Assembly (NCBI GenBank): GCA_965276835.1
Contig: OZ255631.1
Span: forward strand, 434,001-498,000
Direction of reading: 5' to 3'
DNA length: 64,000 nt
Origin: BOG-932 sp965276835
GTDB taxonomy: Bacteria; Pseudomonadota; Alphaproteobacteria; BOG-932; Roseiterribacteraceae
This document shows positions 44,695 to 53,524 of this stretch, piece after piece. The notes beneath the pieces are model-generated. The model saw nothing but the letters and a program-made list of their open reading frames with translations. It searched no databases and was not told the origin of the DNA. The first letter of the stretch is position 1, and every line of letters begins with the position of its first letter. A program made the position numbers and the translations under genes.

Positions 44695-45365
44695 GTGAAC
44701 GTCAGCGATGCCATCAATCGGCGTATCTCGGTGCGCGCCTTTAAGCGCGACCCGGTGCCGGGCGCAGTGGTTAGGGAGATTCTGGAGACTGCCAAAAGGG
44801 CGCCGTCCGGCGGCAATCTCCAACCTGGCGCGTCTACGTGCTAACCGGCGCGCCGCTGGCGGAATTCAAGACGCTGATCGCGGGACGTTTCGAAGCTGGC
44901 GAAACAGAGACGCCAGAGTACGACGTCTATCCTCACAATCTTTGGGAGCCGTTTAAGACGCGCCGCCGGGACACCGGTGCCGAACGTTATGCTGCGCTTG
45001 GCGCGAACGCTAAGGACCCTGAGGTGCTCAGAGATTTGAGCCGGCGCAACTACCGCTTCTTCGATGCGTCGGTCGGGCTATTCTTCTGCCTTGATCGTCG
45101 GCTAGGTCCGTCGCAATGGTCGGACCTGGGCATGTATATGAATAACGTGATTCTACTGGTGGTCGAGCGCGGGCTTGATACCTGTCCGCAGGAAAGCTGG
45201 TCGAATTGGCCGAACAGCGTCCGGGCATTCTTGGACCTGCCGCCGGAACTGATGCTGTTCGCCGGCATGTCCATGGGTTACCGCGAAGCGGACGAACGAC
45301 TGAACCAAATACGCACTTCGCGGGAGCCGTTAGAGGCGTTCGCGGAATTGCTGGGATTTGACTAG
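44695..45365 (+). pseudogene. Nitroreductase family protein with 1-nt frameshift
   Basis: FMN-dependent nitroreductase fold. From GTG 44695 the frame reads NVSDAINRRISVRAFKRDPV and ETAKRAPSGGNLQP, the FMN-binding N-terminus. It then fails at CAACCTGGCG (44821-44830), where CAACCTTGGCG would give the family QPWRVYVLTG. The rest continues in another frame from about 44826, with YRFFDASVGLFFCLDR, LGMYMNNVILLVVERGL and LPPELMLFAGMSMGY. Loss of one T near 44826 explains it. Lies between the two E1-like genes, with 17 and 23 bases spacing, so it is part of the operon. It could have supplied reducing power, or reduced a nitro or quinone group. Confidence 0.85.
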
Positions 45366-45388
45366 AGATTAGGCACAATGGGGCATTT

Positions 45389-46657
45389 ATGAGCGAAGAA
45401 TCCAAGGGAACTTTGGCTCGCGGCTTCGCCGGACTGGTCCCGGGAGCGCGCCGTATCCGCTACGGCGGCGCGATGATCGATGAGCAAGAGATCGAAGCCG
45501 TCAACCGCGTGATGCGGACCGGCATGATCATCGGTGAGCAGGTACAGACCTTCGAAAAACGGGTCGCCGGGCTGCTCGGCCATAAACATGGCGTCATGGT
45601 AAATTCCGGCTCGTCGGCCCTAATGCTGGCGATGCGACTGCTCGACCTGCCCAAGGGGTCCGAGGTGATCACCCCGGTCCTCACCTTCTCTACCGATGTG
45701 GCCTCGATCGTCCATGTCGGGTGCGTACCAGCCTTCGTCGATGTCGTCCTGGATACCTACCAAATCGACCTCGACAAGCTCGAGGCGATGATCACGCCGA
45801 AGACCAAAGCGATCTCGGTACCTAACCTGCTAGGCGGCATCCCCGATTGGGACCGGCTGCGGACGATTGCTGACAAGTATGGTCTGAAGCTGCTGGAGGA
45901 CAGCTGCGACACGCTGGGTTCGACGCTGAAAGGTCGTCCACCGGGCACCCGCGCTGATATCTCGGTCACTAGCTTTTCGATTTTCCATATCATCACGTGC
46001 CTGGGCAACGGCGGCATGGTGGCGATGAACGATGAGGCGCTGTGGGATCGCGGTCTGGTGCTGCGGTCCTGGGGCCGGTCGTCGGAGAAATATCTGCACG
46101 GCACGTTGCAGCAGGAAAGCGACGGACGTTTCCTGGAGGATGTCGATGGCATCCCCTATGACGGCATGTTCATCTTCGAGGATGTCGCCTATGGCTTCAT
46201 CCCCAACGAGGCCGGCGCCGCCTTTGGTCATGTTCAGCTCGACAAGCTGGCGGAGTTCACCAAACTCCGAAACGGCGTCTTCGCCAGCCACGACGCCTTC
46301 TTCGCCAAACACGCGGATGTCTTCATCGCGCCGCGCCAGCGCGACGACACCACCACGACCTGGATCAACTATCCGGTCCAGGTGCGCCCCGAACTCGGCT
46401 GGAGCCGCCGTTCGCTGCAGGAACATCTGGAGGCGCACGGGGTCGTCACCCGCACTATCTTCTCCGGCAACATCACCCGCCAGCCGATGATGAGTCAGGT
46501 CGAATACCGCGCCGCGCCGGAGGGTTATCCGGTCGCCGACCAGATCATGATGAACGGCGTCTGCCTCCCCTGCCACCCGACCATGACGGACGAGGACTGC
46601 ACCTATCTGTATGAGGTGCTGGAAAAGTGGGTTGGCGAGCAACGCCAGCGCAATTGA
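45389..46657 (+). CDS. DegT-fold, RfbH/ColD-like dehydrase (paralogue 2)
   Basis: Second enzyme of the same kind, 422 residues, with a 15-residue N-terminal extension over the first. It is similar along the whole length, including SSEKYLHG and DGIPYDGMFIFEDVAYGFIPNEAGAAFG. His200 in SFSIFHIITCLGNGG replaces the PLP lysine. Differences between the copies are spread evenly, so they are diverged paralogues that may act as a heteromer or on successive intermediates. The iron-sulphur cysteines of E1 are absent here too. The P450 gene follows after 13 bases. Confidence 0.85.
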   Translation: MSEESKGTLARGFAGLVPGARRIRYGGAMIDEQEIEAVNRVMRTGMIIGEQVQTFEKRVAGLLGHKHGVMVNSGSSALMLAMRLLDLPKGSEVITPVLTFSTDVASIVHVGCVPAFVDVVLDTYQIDLDKLEAMITPKTKAISVPNLLGGIPDWDRLRTIADKYGLKLLEDSCDTLGSTLKGRPPGTRADISVTSFSIFHIITCLGNGGMVAMNDEALWDRGLVLRSWGRSSEKYLHGTLQQESDGRFLEDVDGIPYDGMFIFEDVAYGFIPNEAGAAFGHVQLDKLAEFTKLRNGVFASHDAFFAKHADVFIAPRQRDDTTTTWINYPVQVRPELGWSRRSLQEHLEAHGVVTRTIFSGNITRQPMMSQVEYRAAPEGYPVADQIMMNGVCLPCHPTMTDEDCTYLYEVLEKWVGEQRQRN

Positions 46658-46670
46658 CGGGGAGGCGGGG

Positions 46671-47924
46671 ATGACGGGATTTTCCGAGGCGGGCGGAGCC
46701 GTGCCGGCCCATGTGCCGGCCGGGCTGGTCAGACATTACGATTTTCGCAACGACGCGGCGCTGCGGACCGATCCCTGGGGCTGGATGGACCGGCTCAATG
46801 ACGAGCCGGACATTTTCTGGTCGCCCGACCTCGGTGGCTACTGGGTGGTCACGCGCGGGCCCTATATCGAAGAGGTGTTCGCTCGCGGCGACCTCTTCTC
46901 GGTGAGGTCACTCGCCATTCCGAAGCAGCCCGACGCACCGATCCTGATCCCCAACAATCTGGAGCCGCCCGAGCACGGCAAGTACCGCAAGATCTTGAGC
47001 CAGAAAATGTTCTCGCCGCGCGCGCTCGGCGTGATGCAGGACGAGTGTCGCCAGCTGGTGCGGGGCCTGATCGATTCGTTCCGCGATGCCGGCGGGTGCG
47101 AGTTCGTTTCGGCTTTCGCCACGCTGGTTCCGGTCGACATGTTCCTGCGCATGATGGGCGTCGAGCCGGACCGCCGCGACGATTTCCTGCCCTTCGTCAC
47201 CAAGGTCTTTCGCGGCCAATCGGCAGCCGAGATTTTGAACGGCTTCGAGGAGGCGGGTGCCTATCTCGCGGACTGGCTCGTCACCGAGCTCGAGGACCCG
47301 GAAGCGGCCGCCAAAAAAGGCCATATGCTTGGCGCGATGCTGCATGCCGAGGTTGATGGCCGCCCGCTGACGCGGGACGAGATGCTGTCGATCTCCATGA
47401 TGCTGTTCCTGGGTGGCCTGGACACGGTGGCGTCGCAGACCACCCACGTCTTCCACTTCCTTGCGACCCATCCGGAACACTGCGATTCTCTGCGTGCTGA
47501 CCCGGCGCTGATTCCCAAGGCGATCGAGGAGATGCTGCGGCGGTTCGGAATCTCCCATATTGGCCGCGAGGTCGCGCGGGATGTCGAATTCCACGGCGTC
47601 ACGATGCGGGCAGGGGACTCGATCGTCGCCTCGACGCCGATCTCGGGCCTCGATCGCAAAGCCTTTCCCGATCCGCTGACCGTCGATTTCGGCCGTTTCA
47701 GCGGCAAGCCCAGCCATTGGGCCTTCGGCGCCGGACCGCATATCTGCCCGGGCGCCCATCTCGCACGCGTGGAACTCAGGATCATGCTCGAGGAAACGCT
47801 GACGGCGTTGCCCAATTTCCGCCTGCGATCGGATGTGCAATTGGAATATCTGCCGGGAGCGACACTGACGGTGAAGGAGCTGCCGTTGGTATGGGATATT
47901 CCGCCACCGGTTGAGCGACGGTGA
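46671..47924 (+). CDS. Cytochrome P450, CYP101-like
   Basis: Soluble bacterial P450 monooxygenase, 417 residues from ATG 46671 (GGGAGGCGGGG precedes it). I-helix FLGGLDTVASQTTHV, EELLRRF of the K helix (EMLRRF here), the GLDRKAFPDPLTVDFGR segment, and heme-binding FGAGPHICPGAHLARVEL. The end LPLVWDI closely resembles P450cam. CYP101-type enzymes hydroxylate terpenoids or other alicycles and need a [2Fe-2S] ferredoxin and reductase; none is encoded here. Fourth gene of the module with the E1-like enzymes, so it likely introduces or removes an oxygen function in the same pathway. Confidence 0.9.
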   Translation: MTGFSEAGGAVPAHVPAGLVRHYDFRNDAALRTDPWGWMDRLNDEPDIFWSPDLGGYWVVTRGPYIEEVFARGDLFSVRSLAIPKQPDAPILIPNNLEPPEHGKYRKILSQKMFSPRALGVMQDECRQLVRGLIDSFRDAGGCEFVSAFATLVPVDMFLRMMGVEPDRRDDFLPFVTKVFRGQSAAEILNGFEEAGAYLADWLVTELEDPEAAAKKGHMLGAMLHAEVDGRPLTRDEMLSISMMLFLGGLDTVASQTTHVFHFLATHPEHCDSLRADPALIPKAIEEMLRRFGISHIGREVARDVEFHGVTMRAGDSIVASTPISGLDRKAFPDPLTVDFGRFSGKPSHWAFGAGPHICPGAHLARVELRIMLEETLTALPNFRLRSDVQLEYLPGATLTVKELPLVWDIPPPVERR

Positions 47925-47929
47925 CCAAA

Positions 47930-48709
47930 CTAGGCGACGATGACCTCTATCCCGGCCTTTTTGAGCATCTCGGCATCGGTCGGCTTGAGGCCGGCGTCGG
48001 TTACTACGATATCGATGTCCTGAAGGTCGCAGACGGCGTGTCCTGCCGGTGCGTTGAACTTGCTGCTGTCTACGAGGGCGATGGTCTTGTCCGCGCGCGA
48101 TAGAAGGCGTCGCTCCGCCTGGACGAGGAGAACGTCAGTCTGCATCAGCCCATGCTGACCGATCGAAGCCGCGCCGATGAACATCTTGGAAGCGCGATAG
48201 CGGCTCGCGCCATCGTCCTCGAATGGCGACAGGATGATGTTCTGTTCGCGGAATACTGACCCCGCCGGCAGAGAAATCCGTGTGTTCGGTTGAGGAATGA
48301 GCGCCCTGGCGATGTGAAGTGAGTTGGTCAGCACCTGCAGCCCTAGCGGTGCCAGATGGGGGCACATCTGGAGCGTAGTCGAACCGCCATCGATGATGAT
48401 CGATTCTCCTGGAAGGCAGAGCGCGGCTGCCGCTCTGCCGATCGCTTCCTTTTCAACACGGTGAAGTGCGATGTTCTCGTGAAAAGGGACGCCCTGGAGA
48501 CGGGCGCCGTCATCGGCGCGACGCGTCGCCTGGGTCAATTTGGCGCCGCCGCGAACACGCTCGATCCGACCCTCGGCCTCTAATCGCCCAAGGTCCCGCC
48601 GGATCGTCGCCTGTGAAGCTTCGATGCACCGGTCCAGCTCGCTGAATGAAATAAAGTCGCGCTCTTTAAAGAGGGCGAGGATCGCCTGTTCGCGTTCGGC
48701 CGCGTGCAT
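47930..48709 (-). CDS. DeoR family regulator of the rhamnose locus
   Basis: N-terminal winged helix REQAILALFKERDFISFSELDR and CIEASQATIRRDLGRLEAEG, then a DeoR-type sugar-phosphate sensing domain with IIIDGGSTTLQMCPHL and TNSLHIARAL; the C-terminus has DSSKFN and VVTDAG, typical of the family. Full length at 259 residues. Located at the edge of the rhamnose genes on the same strand as rhaI-rhaD and convergent with the P450. By position it is the repressor of the locus, sensing a rhamnose-phosphate intermediate. Confidence 0.88.
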   Translation of the reverse strand: MHAAEREQAILALFKERDFISFSELDRCIEASQATIRRDLGRLEAEGRIERVRGGAKLTQATRRADDGARLQGVPFHENIALHRVEKEAIGRAAAALCLPGESIIIDGGSTTLQMCPHLAPLGLQVLTNSLHIARALIPQPNTRISLPAGSVFREQNIILSPFEDDGASRYRASKMFIGAASIGQHGLMQTDVLLVQAERRLLSRADKTIALVDSSKFNAPAGHAVCDLQDIDIVVTDAGLKPTDAEMLKKAGIEVIVA

Positions 48710-48830
48710 ACTTTATCCCATCGTCGTCCTGCGACTCTTGTCCGCGAATTACCGTACCTCCGCAAGCATTTACGATCAAATCCAAGCAGGCCCGGCTAAA
48801 AAGCGAAGCGCGTCCGGGTTTCCAGCGCTC

Positions 48831-49919
48831 CTACCGACGCTGGGGAGCGACAAGGTCCCGTGCGCGCAGATGATCGTTCAAGAAGTCGACGGTCTTGTTT
48901 ATTGCTGCCCGACCTTCCGGACTGTCCGGCGCGATCGGCTGGAAGACGTGAACCATGCCCTCATACAGATCGAGCGTAGCGGGCACACCCGCCTGGCTAA
49001 GGGCCTGGTATTGGCGAATGCAATTGCTGAGAAAGATTTCGCGCGTGCCGCCCTGAATGAGCGTCGGCGGAAACCCCTTGGAATAATCGCCATAGACCGG
49101 CGACACATAAGGGTTCTTCTGATCCGCGGCGTCGGCATAGGCGGCGGCCGATGCTCGCAGGTCGGCGACATTCAGGCTCGGATCGGCATCCGCAAGCGTC
49201 GTGTAGGTGTCTCCCGCCATGCTGACATCCGACCAGGGTGCCCAAAGGACCAGTGCTGCCGGCAGCGGCAACCCCTTGTCACGAAGTTTCAAGGTCGCAC
49301 CGGCGGCTATCGAGCCCCCCGCGGAGTCACCCCACAGTCCGACCTGATCCGGCTCGTGTCCGGATGCGAGTGCAGCTTGGTACACGGAAACGACTTGATC
49401 GGTGATCTGGCTCCAGCGCGCGGCGGGAGCAGGGGTATAATCGACGGAAATGACCTTCAACCCAGACCGATTTGCCATCAATGCGGATTCAAAGAGGGTC
49501 GATTTCGCGGAGAGGGACGTAAAGCCGCCGCCATGGACGTAAATCAGGATACGCCCGTCGTCGATCCAGCCCTTGGGCGTGATCGAGAGGATCGGGACAT
49601 CGCCGAGGGTACCGGGGTCGACCGCCACCTGGTACCCTGAAACGACGCCAGGCGCCTAGGCTGCGAGGACCTTTTCGTTCGCGTCGTAGGCGCGCGCCCA
49701 ACCTGCCAGATCACCGGGGGCGGGGTCATTTCCATGCTGCCGTCGGGCCCGCGCCAGGACCGAAGGCCAGAACTTTAGCCAGTCAGCTGAGATCGTATCC
49801 GGCGGGATCGTGGCTAGACCTTCAGCGGCGGAGGCCATCGGGAATGGCGGCCCGCAGCTGAGACAGGCGATTGCGCTGATTGCGAAGATCGATCGCAAAC
49901 GGATCCGATAGTCTGCCAC
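48831..49919 (-). pseudogene. Alpha/beta hydrolase (esterase/lipase) with one in-frame TAG
   Basis: Exported hydrolase of the hormone-sensitive-lipase-like group. GTG 49919 after AGGGA starts a signal peptide (FAISAIACLSC... MASA), then SADWLKFWPSVLARARRQ. The frame is stopped by TAG at 49656-49658 and continues unchanged with GVVSGYQVAVDPGTLGD, YVHGGGFTSLSAKST (oxyanion HGGG), LWGDSAGGSIAAG (nucleophile Ser) and MVHVF (catalytic His). A TAG, CAG or GAG change explains the break. GTG 49628 could restart the catalytic part but without export. It lies between deoR and rhaI in the rhamnose locus, suggesting removal of acyl groups from rhamnosides. Confidence 0.8.
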
Positions 49920-49988
49920 CGATTCCCTCCCCAAGTGCGTCTGTTTGTGACGACGAAGATCGCGCTGCGCGCGATCCCGTGCATTGGG

Positions 49989-51281
49989 CTACACGATCCC
50001 AGCTGCGCGCGGGGCCGGTTTCCGCTCCTGTGCCTTGCGGTCCCGCCATTGGCTATCGCGGTAGAATTCAATCGGCTCGATCGCGCCGTCGGCTTCCATG
50101 CGCGCCATCGCCAGGATCGGGGAGACGTCCGTGCGATAGGCCCGGCGCAGGGCCTGAAAAGCCATCATCACATCGTTCGCATCCTGCGCGGCATGGAGCG
50201 CTTCGCGGTCGATGATCAACGCCTTGGCATAAGCCGCGACGATCGCCTCCGATGAGGACAGCATGCTCTCGATCGGGTCGGTCACGTTGTGGGACTGGTC
50301 GATCATGTAGGCCGGTCGGAAAGCGTCCGGTTGCCGCCGCTCGGCCTCGACGAGTTCGTTGAACACCAGAAAGAGTTGGTGGGGATTGATCGACCCCGAA
50401 TCCAGGTCGTCGTCGCCGTATTTTGAATCGTTGAAGTGGAAGCCGCCGAGCTTACCGAAGCGATGCAGCCGAGCGACGATCTGCTCGATATTCACCGTCG
50501 GAGCATGATGGCCCAGGTCGACGAGGCACTGCGCCTTTGGCCCAAGTTCTTGGGCCGCGAGAATGCTTGTGCCCCAGTCGGAGATCACGGTCGAGTAGAA
50601 GGCGGGCTCGTAAAGCTTGTGCTCCAGCAGCATGCGCCAATCGTCGGGGAGGCCGCGATAGATCTCAGCAGCAGTGGACAAATAGCGATCCAGCGAGGCG
50701 GCAAAGTCCTGCTGTCCTGGAAAGTTCGTACCGTCCCCAATCCAGACGGTGATTGCCTTGGAACCGAGCGCGCGGCCGATTTCGATACATTGCAAATTAT
50801 GCTCGACGGCCTGCGCGCGCACATCGGCGTCGGAGGCGGTCAAACTCCCATAACGATAGGAATGAGTCTGGGCCGCCTGGTCCTGAAAGGTATTTGAGTT
50901 GACCGCGTCGAAGCCAAGCCCTAAAGCCGCGGCTTCCTCGCGCAGCCCGTCATAATCGTCGGAGATGTCCCAAGGAAAGTGGGGGGAGACGCGCGGTGTG
51001 ACGCGGGTGATCTGCTGGACGACCGCACAATCCTCGAGTTTCTCGTGGATATTGGTCGGTTCGCCCGGGATCGGGAACTTGGCGAAGCGCGTTCCGCCCG
51101 TGCCGCTGCCCCAGGTGGGAAGCGCGACGCTGAATTCGGCAACCTTGTGTTTAATCGCATCGATGTCGATGCGGCGGCGGCCGAGCGCCCGGCCAAGGCT
51201 GTCATATTCATCCTGCAGCGGGGCCAGCCGCGCAGCGTTGTGCGTAGCGATGTGATCGGCGGAGAGGGGAAGTTCAGCCAT
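49989..51281 (-). CDS. rhaI: L-rhamnose isomerase
   Basis: Metal-dependent isomerase of the xylose-isomerase-like TIM barrel group (Pseudomonas stutzeri-type L-rhamnose isomerase), turning L-rhamnose into L-rhamnulose. Conserved parts: RVSPHFPWD, FDAVNSNTFQD, VWIGDGTNFPGQQ, LEHKLYEPAFYST (metal Glu), LGHHAPTVNIEQIVARL (metal Asp/His) and GGFHFNDSKYGDDDLDSGSINP (metal His and Asp). 430 residues, full length. It follows rhaD by 12 bases on the same strand, as an operon. Confidence 0.9.
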   Translation of the reverse strand: MAELPLSADHIATHNAARLAPLQDEYDSLGRALGRRRIDIDAIKHKVAEFSVALPTWGSGTGGTRFAKFPIPGEPTNIHEKLEDCAVVQQITRVTPRVSPHFPWDISDDYDGLREEAAALGLGFDAVNSNTFQDQAAQTHSYRYGSLTASDADVRAQAVEHNLQCIEIGRALGSKAITVWIGDGTNFPGQQDFAASLDRYLSTAAEIYRGLPDDWRMLLEHKLYEPAFYSTVISDWGTSILAAQELGPKAQCLVDLGHHAPTVNIEQIVARLHRFGKLGGFHFNDSKYGDDDLDSGSINPHQLFLVFNELVEAERRQPDAFRPAYMIDQSHNVTDPIESMLSSSEAIVAAYAKALIIDREALHAAQDANDVMMAFQALRRAYRTDVSPILAMARMEADGAIEPIEFYRDSQWRDRKAQERKPAPRAAGIV

Positions 51282-51293
51282 GATATCCCTCGT

Positions 51294-53381
51294 TTAACGG
51301 GTGAATGCCTGGGCGTTGCCGGCGTCGACATTCAAGATGTTGCCAGTCGATTTGCAGGATGCTTCGGAGGCGAAGAAGTAAACCGCTTCGGCGATATCCT
51401 CCGGCAATACGCTCCGCTTCAGCATCGAACGCTTGCGATAATACTCTTCGAGTTCGTCCCCGGCGTCGATTCCGTATGCATCGGCTCGTTCCTTCCGCCA
51501 GTCGCCGTCCCAAATGCGAGAGCCGCGCAAGACAGCATCGGGATTGACGACATTGACACGGATCCCCGCCTCCGCCCCTTCGAGAGCAAGGCAGCGGGCC
51601 AAGTGCACCGACGCCGCTTTCGCTGATGCATAGGCTGAAGCATTCGGCGTGGCAGCCAGCGCGTTCTTGGAACCGATGAAAATGATCGATCCGCCCTTCT
51701 GAAGTTTGAGCAAGGGAAATGCCGCCCGGCAGGTCAGGAAATAGCCCTCCGCCAGGACGTCATAGTTGCGCCGCCAGATCTCCCTGGTCGTTTCTTCGAT
51801 CGGCGCCGAGGACGCCAAGCCGGCGTTGGCCACGACGATATCGACGCCGCCGAACGCGCGAGCACAATCATCGAATGCCGCCTGGACCTGGATTTCGTCG
51901 GTTACGTCGCATTGGCTGCTCGTCACCAAGTCCTTGCCGAAGCGCTTCTTGAGATCTTGTTCGGCCGCCATGAGCGCCTCACTGTCGCGATCGGTCAGCA
52001 TGACGCATGCGCCTTCGGAGAGGAGTCGCACGGCTGTCGCGGCGCCTATGCCACCGGCCGCGCCGGTGACGAATGCGACCCGTCCGACCAATGGCTTGGG
52101 CTTCGGCATGCGCTGGAGCTTGGCTTCTTCCAATGCCCAATATTCGATGGCGAACGCCTCGGTTTCCGGCAAGCCGACATAGCCGCCGATCGCCGTCGCA
52201 CCGCGCATGACATTGATGGCGTTGCCGTAAAACTCGCTTGCCAGACGCGCTGTTGTCTTATCGGCCGCAAAGGCAAATCGGCCGATGCCCGGCACGAGGA
52301 CGATGACCGGGTTGGGGTCGCGAACGGCGGGGTCGTTCGGTCCGGCGCAGCGCTGGTAATAGGCCAGATACCCTTGCCGGTAGGCTTCGAGCTGCTCAGC
52401 GAGATAGGCGTCGTCGGCGACGCGGCTCGGATCGAGCACCATCGGTGCGATCTTGGTCCGCAGGAAATGGTCGGGGCAGGATGTCCCGACGGCGGCAAGG
52501 CCGACGAAGTCGCGGCTATCGACGAACTCGAGCGTCTCCGGATCGTCGGTGAAATGCCCAACCTTGGGTCGGGCGCCTTGCATCGCCCCGCGCAGGCGGG
52601 GCATCAGTTTCGCCGCTGCCGAGGTGCGGTCGGCAGGAACCAGTGCTGCGAGCGCCGTACCGCCGAAGGCCGGCTTTTGCGCCATCTTCCCGTTGAGATA
52701 GGCTGCGGCGCGGGCGATCAGATCGATCGTGTTTTCGTAGCAGGCGAGTGCGCTATCGCCCCAGCAGATGATCCCGTGCCCCGCGAGCATGACGCCGCGA
52801 AGGCCTGGATTCGCGGCGACATAGTCCCTGAGCCGCAGCCCGAGATCGAAGCCGGGGCGCTTCCAGGGGAGCCAGCCGACACTGCCGTTGTAGATTTCTT
52901 GCGTCGCCACCTCGCCGCCAGTCGAGGCGGCCAACGCGATAATCGCGTCGGGATGGACGTGATCGATATGAGCGAACGGCAGGTAGCCGTGCAGCGGCGT
53001 ATCGATCGAGGCTGCACGCGCATTCAGGTTGAAGGTGCAATGGGGCAGGTAGCCGACCATTTCGTCTTCGAACGATACGCCGCGATACAGCCGCTCCAGG
53101 CCTAGCAGCTTACTCAAATAGAGCGTCGCGAACCCGTCCAGCCGCATCGAGCCGATATCGCCGCCGGAGCCTTTTACATAGAGAACGGTGACCTCGTCAC
53201 CGGTGAGCGGATCCATCTCCGCGATTTTCGCCGAGGTATTGCCGCCGCCGAAATTCGTAACCGTCAGGTCCGAGCCAAGCAGGTTCGACCGGTACAGCAG
53301 CAATTCGGCCGGGCTCATCGCCGAGGCTCTTTCGGCCGACCAGCGGCTCTGCGGAACTGCAAACGGCAGTGCGCCCGTCAT
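51294..53381 (-). CDS. rhaD: Bifunctional rhamnulose-1-phosphate aldolase / short-chain dehydrogenase
   Basis: Fusion of a class II aldolase and an SDR, 695 residues from the ATG complementary to 53379-53381 (GAGGGG upstream). Aldolase domain: VTNFGGGNTSAK, YVKGSGGDIGSM, the zinc site FAHIDHVHPDA and GHGIICWGD. SDR domain from about residue 440: AFVTGAAGGIGAATA (NAD binding), VANAG, and the catalytic YASAK of SAYASAKAASVHL. The aldolase splits L-rhamnulose-1-phosphate into DHAP and L-lactaldehyde, and the fused dehydrogenase probably oxidises the aldehyde to lactate. Frame remains open to 53513, but the shorter start is better placed. Confidence 0.92.
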   Translation of the reverse strand: MTGALPFAVPQSRWSAERASAMSPAELLLYRSNLLGSDLTVTNFGGGNTSAKIAEMDPLTGDEVTVLYVKGSGGDIGSMRLDGFATLYLSKLLGLERLYRGVSFEDEMVGYLPHCTFNLNARAASIDTPLHGYLPFAHIDHVHPDAIIALAASTGGEVATQEIYNGSVGWLPWKRPGFDLGLRLRDYVAANPGLRGVMLAGHGIICWGDSALACYENTIDLIARAAAYLNGKMAQKPAFGGTALAALVPADRTSAAAKLMPRLRGAMQGARPKVGHFTDDPETLEFVDSRDFVGLAAVGTSCPDHFLRTKIAPMVLDPSRVADDAYLAEQLEAYRQGYLAYYQRCAGPNDPAVRDPNPVIVLVPGIGRFAFAADKTTARLASEFYGNAINVMRGATAIGGYVGLPETEAFAIEYWALEEAKLQRMPKPKPLVGRVAFVTGAAGGIGAATAVRLLSEGACVMLTDRDSEALMAAEQDLKKRFGKDLVTSSQCDVTDEIQVQAAFDDCARAFGGVDIVVANAGLASSAPIEETTREIWRRNYDVLAEGYFLTCRAAFPLLKLQKGGSIIFIGSKNALAATPNASAYASAKAASVHLARCLALEGAEAGIRVNVVNPDAVLRGSRIWDGDWRKERADAYGIDAGDELEEYYRKRSMLKRSVLPEDIAEAVYFFASEASCKSTGNILNVDAGNAQAFTR

Positions 53382-53524
53382 GAAAATCCCCTCGTTCCTA
53401 TCGTTTGAGCGATCCATCATCATCCTCTTGAGCGACGCCCGGTGCGGGATGTGTAAACCTACCCCCTGGCGCATTACAATCACTTTCGATAAAGAACGAT
53501 CAAAATCCATCATGGGAGGGTGGC
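53382..53524. promoter_or_regulatory. Divergent promoter region rhaD / rhaB
   Basis: 143 bases between two oppositely directed rhamnose gene starts. Contains ACTTTCGATAAAGAACGATC (from 53482) and CGATCAAAATCC (53497-53508). A near copy, CGATCAAATCC, occurs upstream of the deoR gene at 48773-48783, and related TCGATAGTGATCGAAAA at 57281-57297 lies before the GH106 gene. These are the best candidates for the DeoR repressor sites. Confidence 0.4.

Noticed and set aside
43448..46657. Plain aminotransferases for sugar biosynthesis
   Set aside because: His occupies the PLP-lysine position in both proteins, so normal transamination through a lysine aldimine is not expected.
51912..53105. 397-codon plus-strand frame opposite rhaD
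   Set aside because: Antisense shadow; the minus strand carries clear aldolase and SDR motifs.
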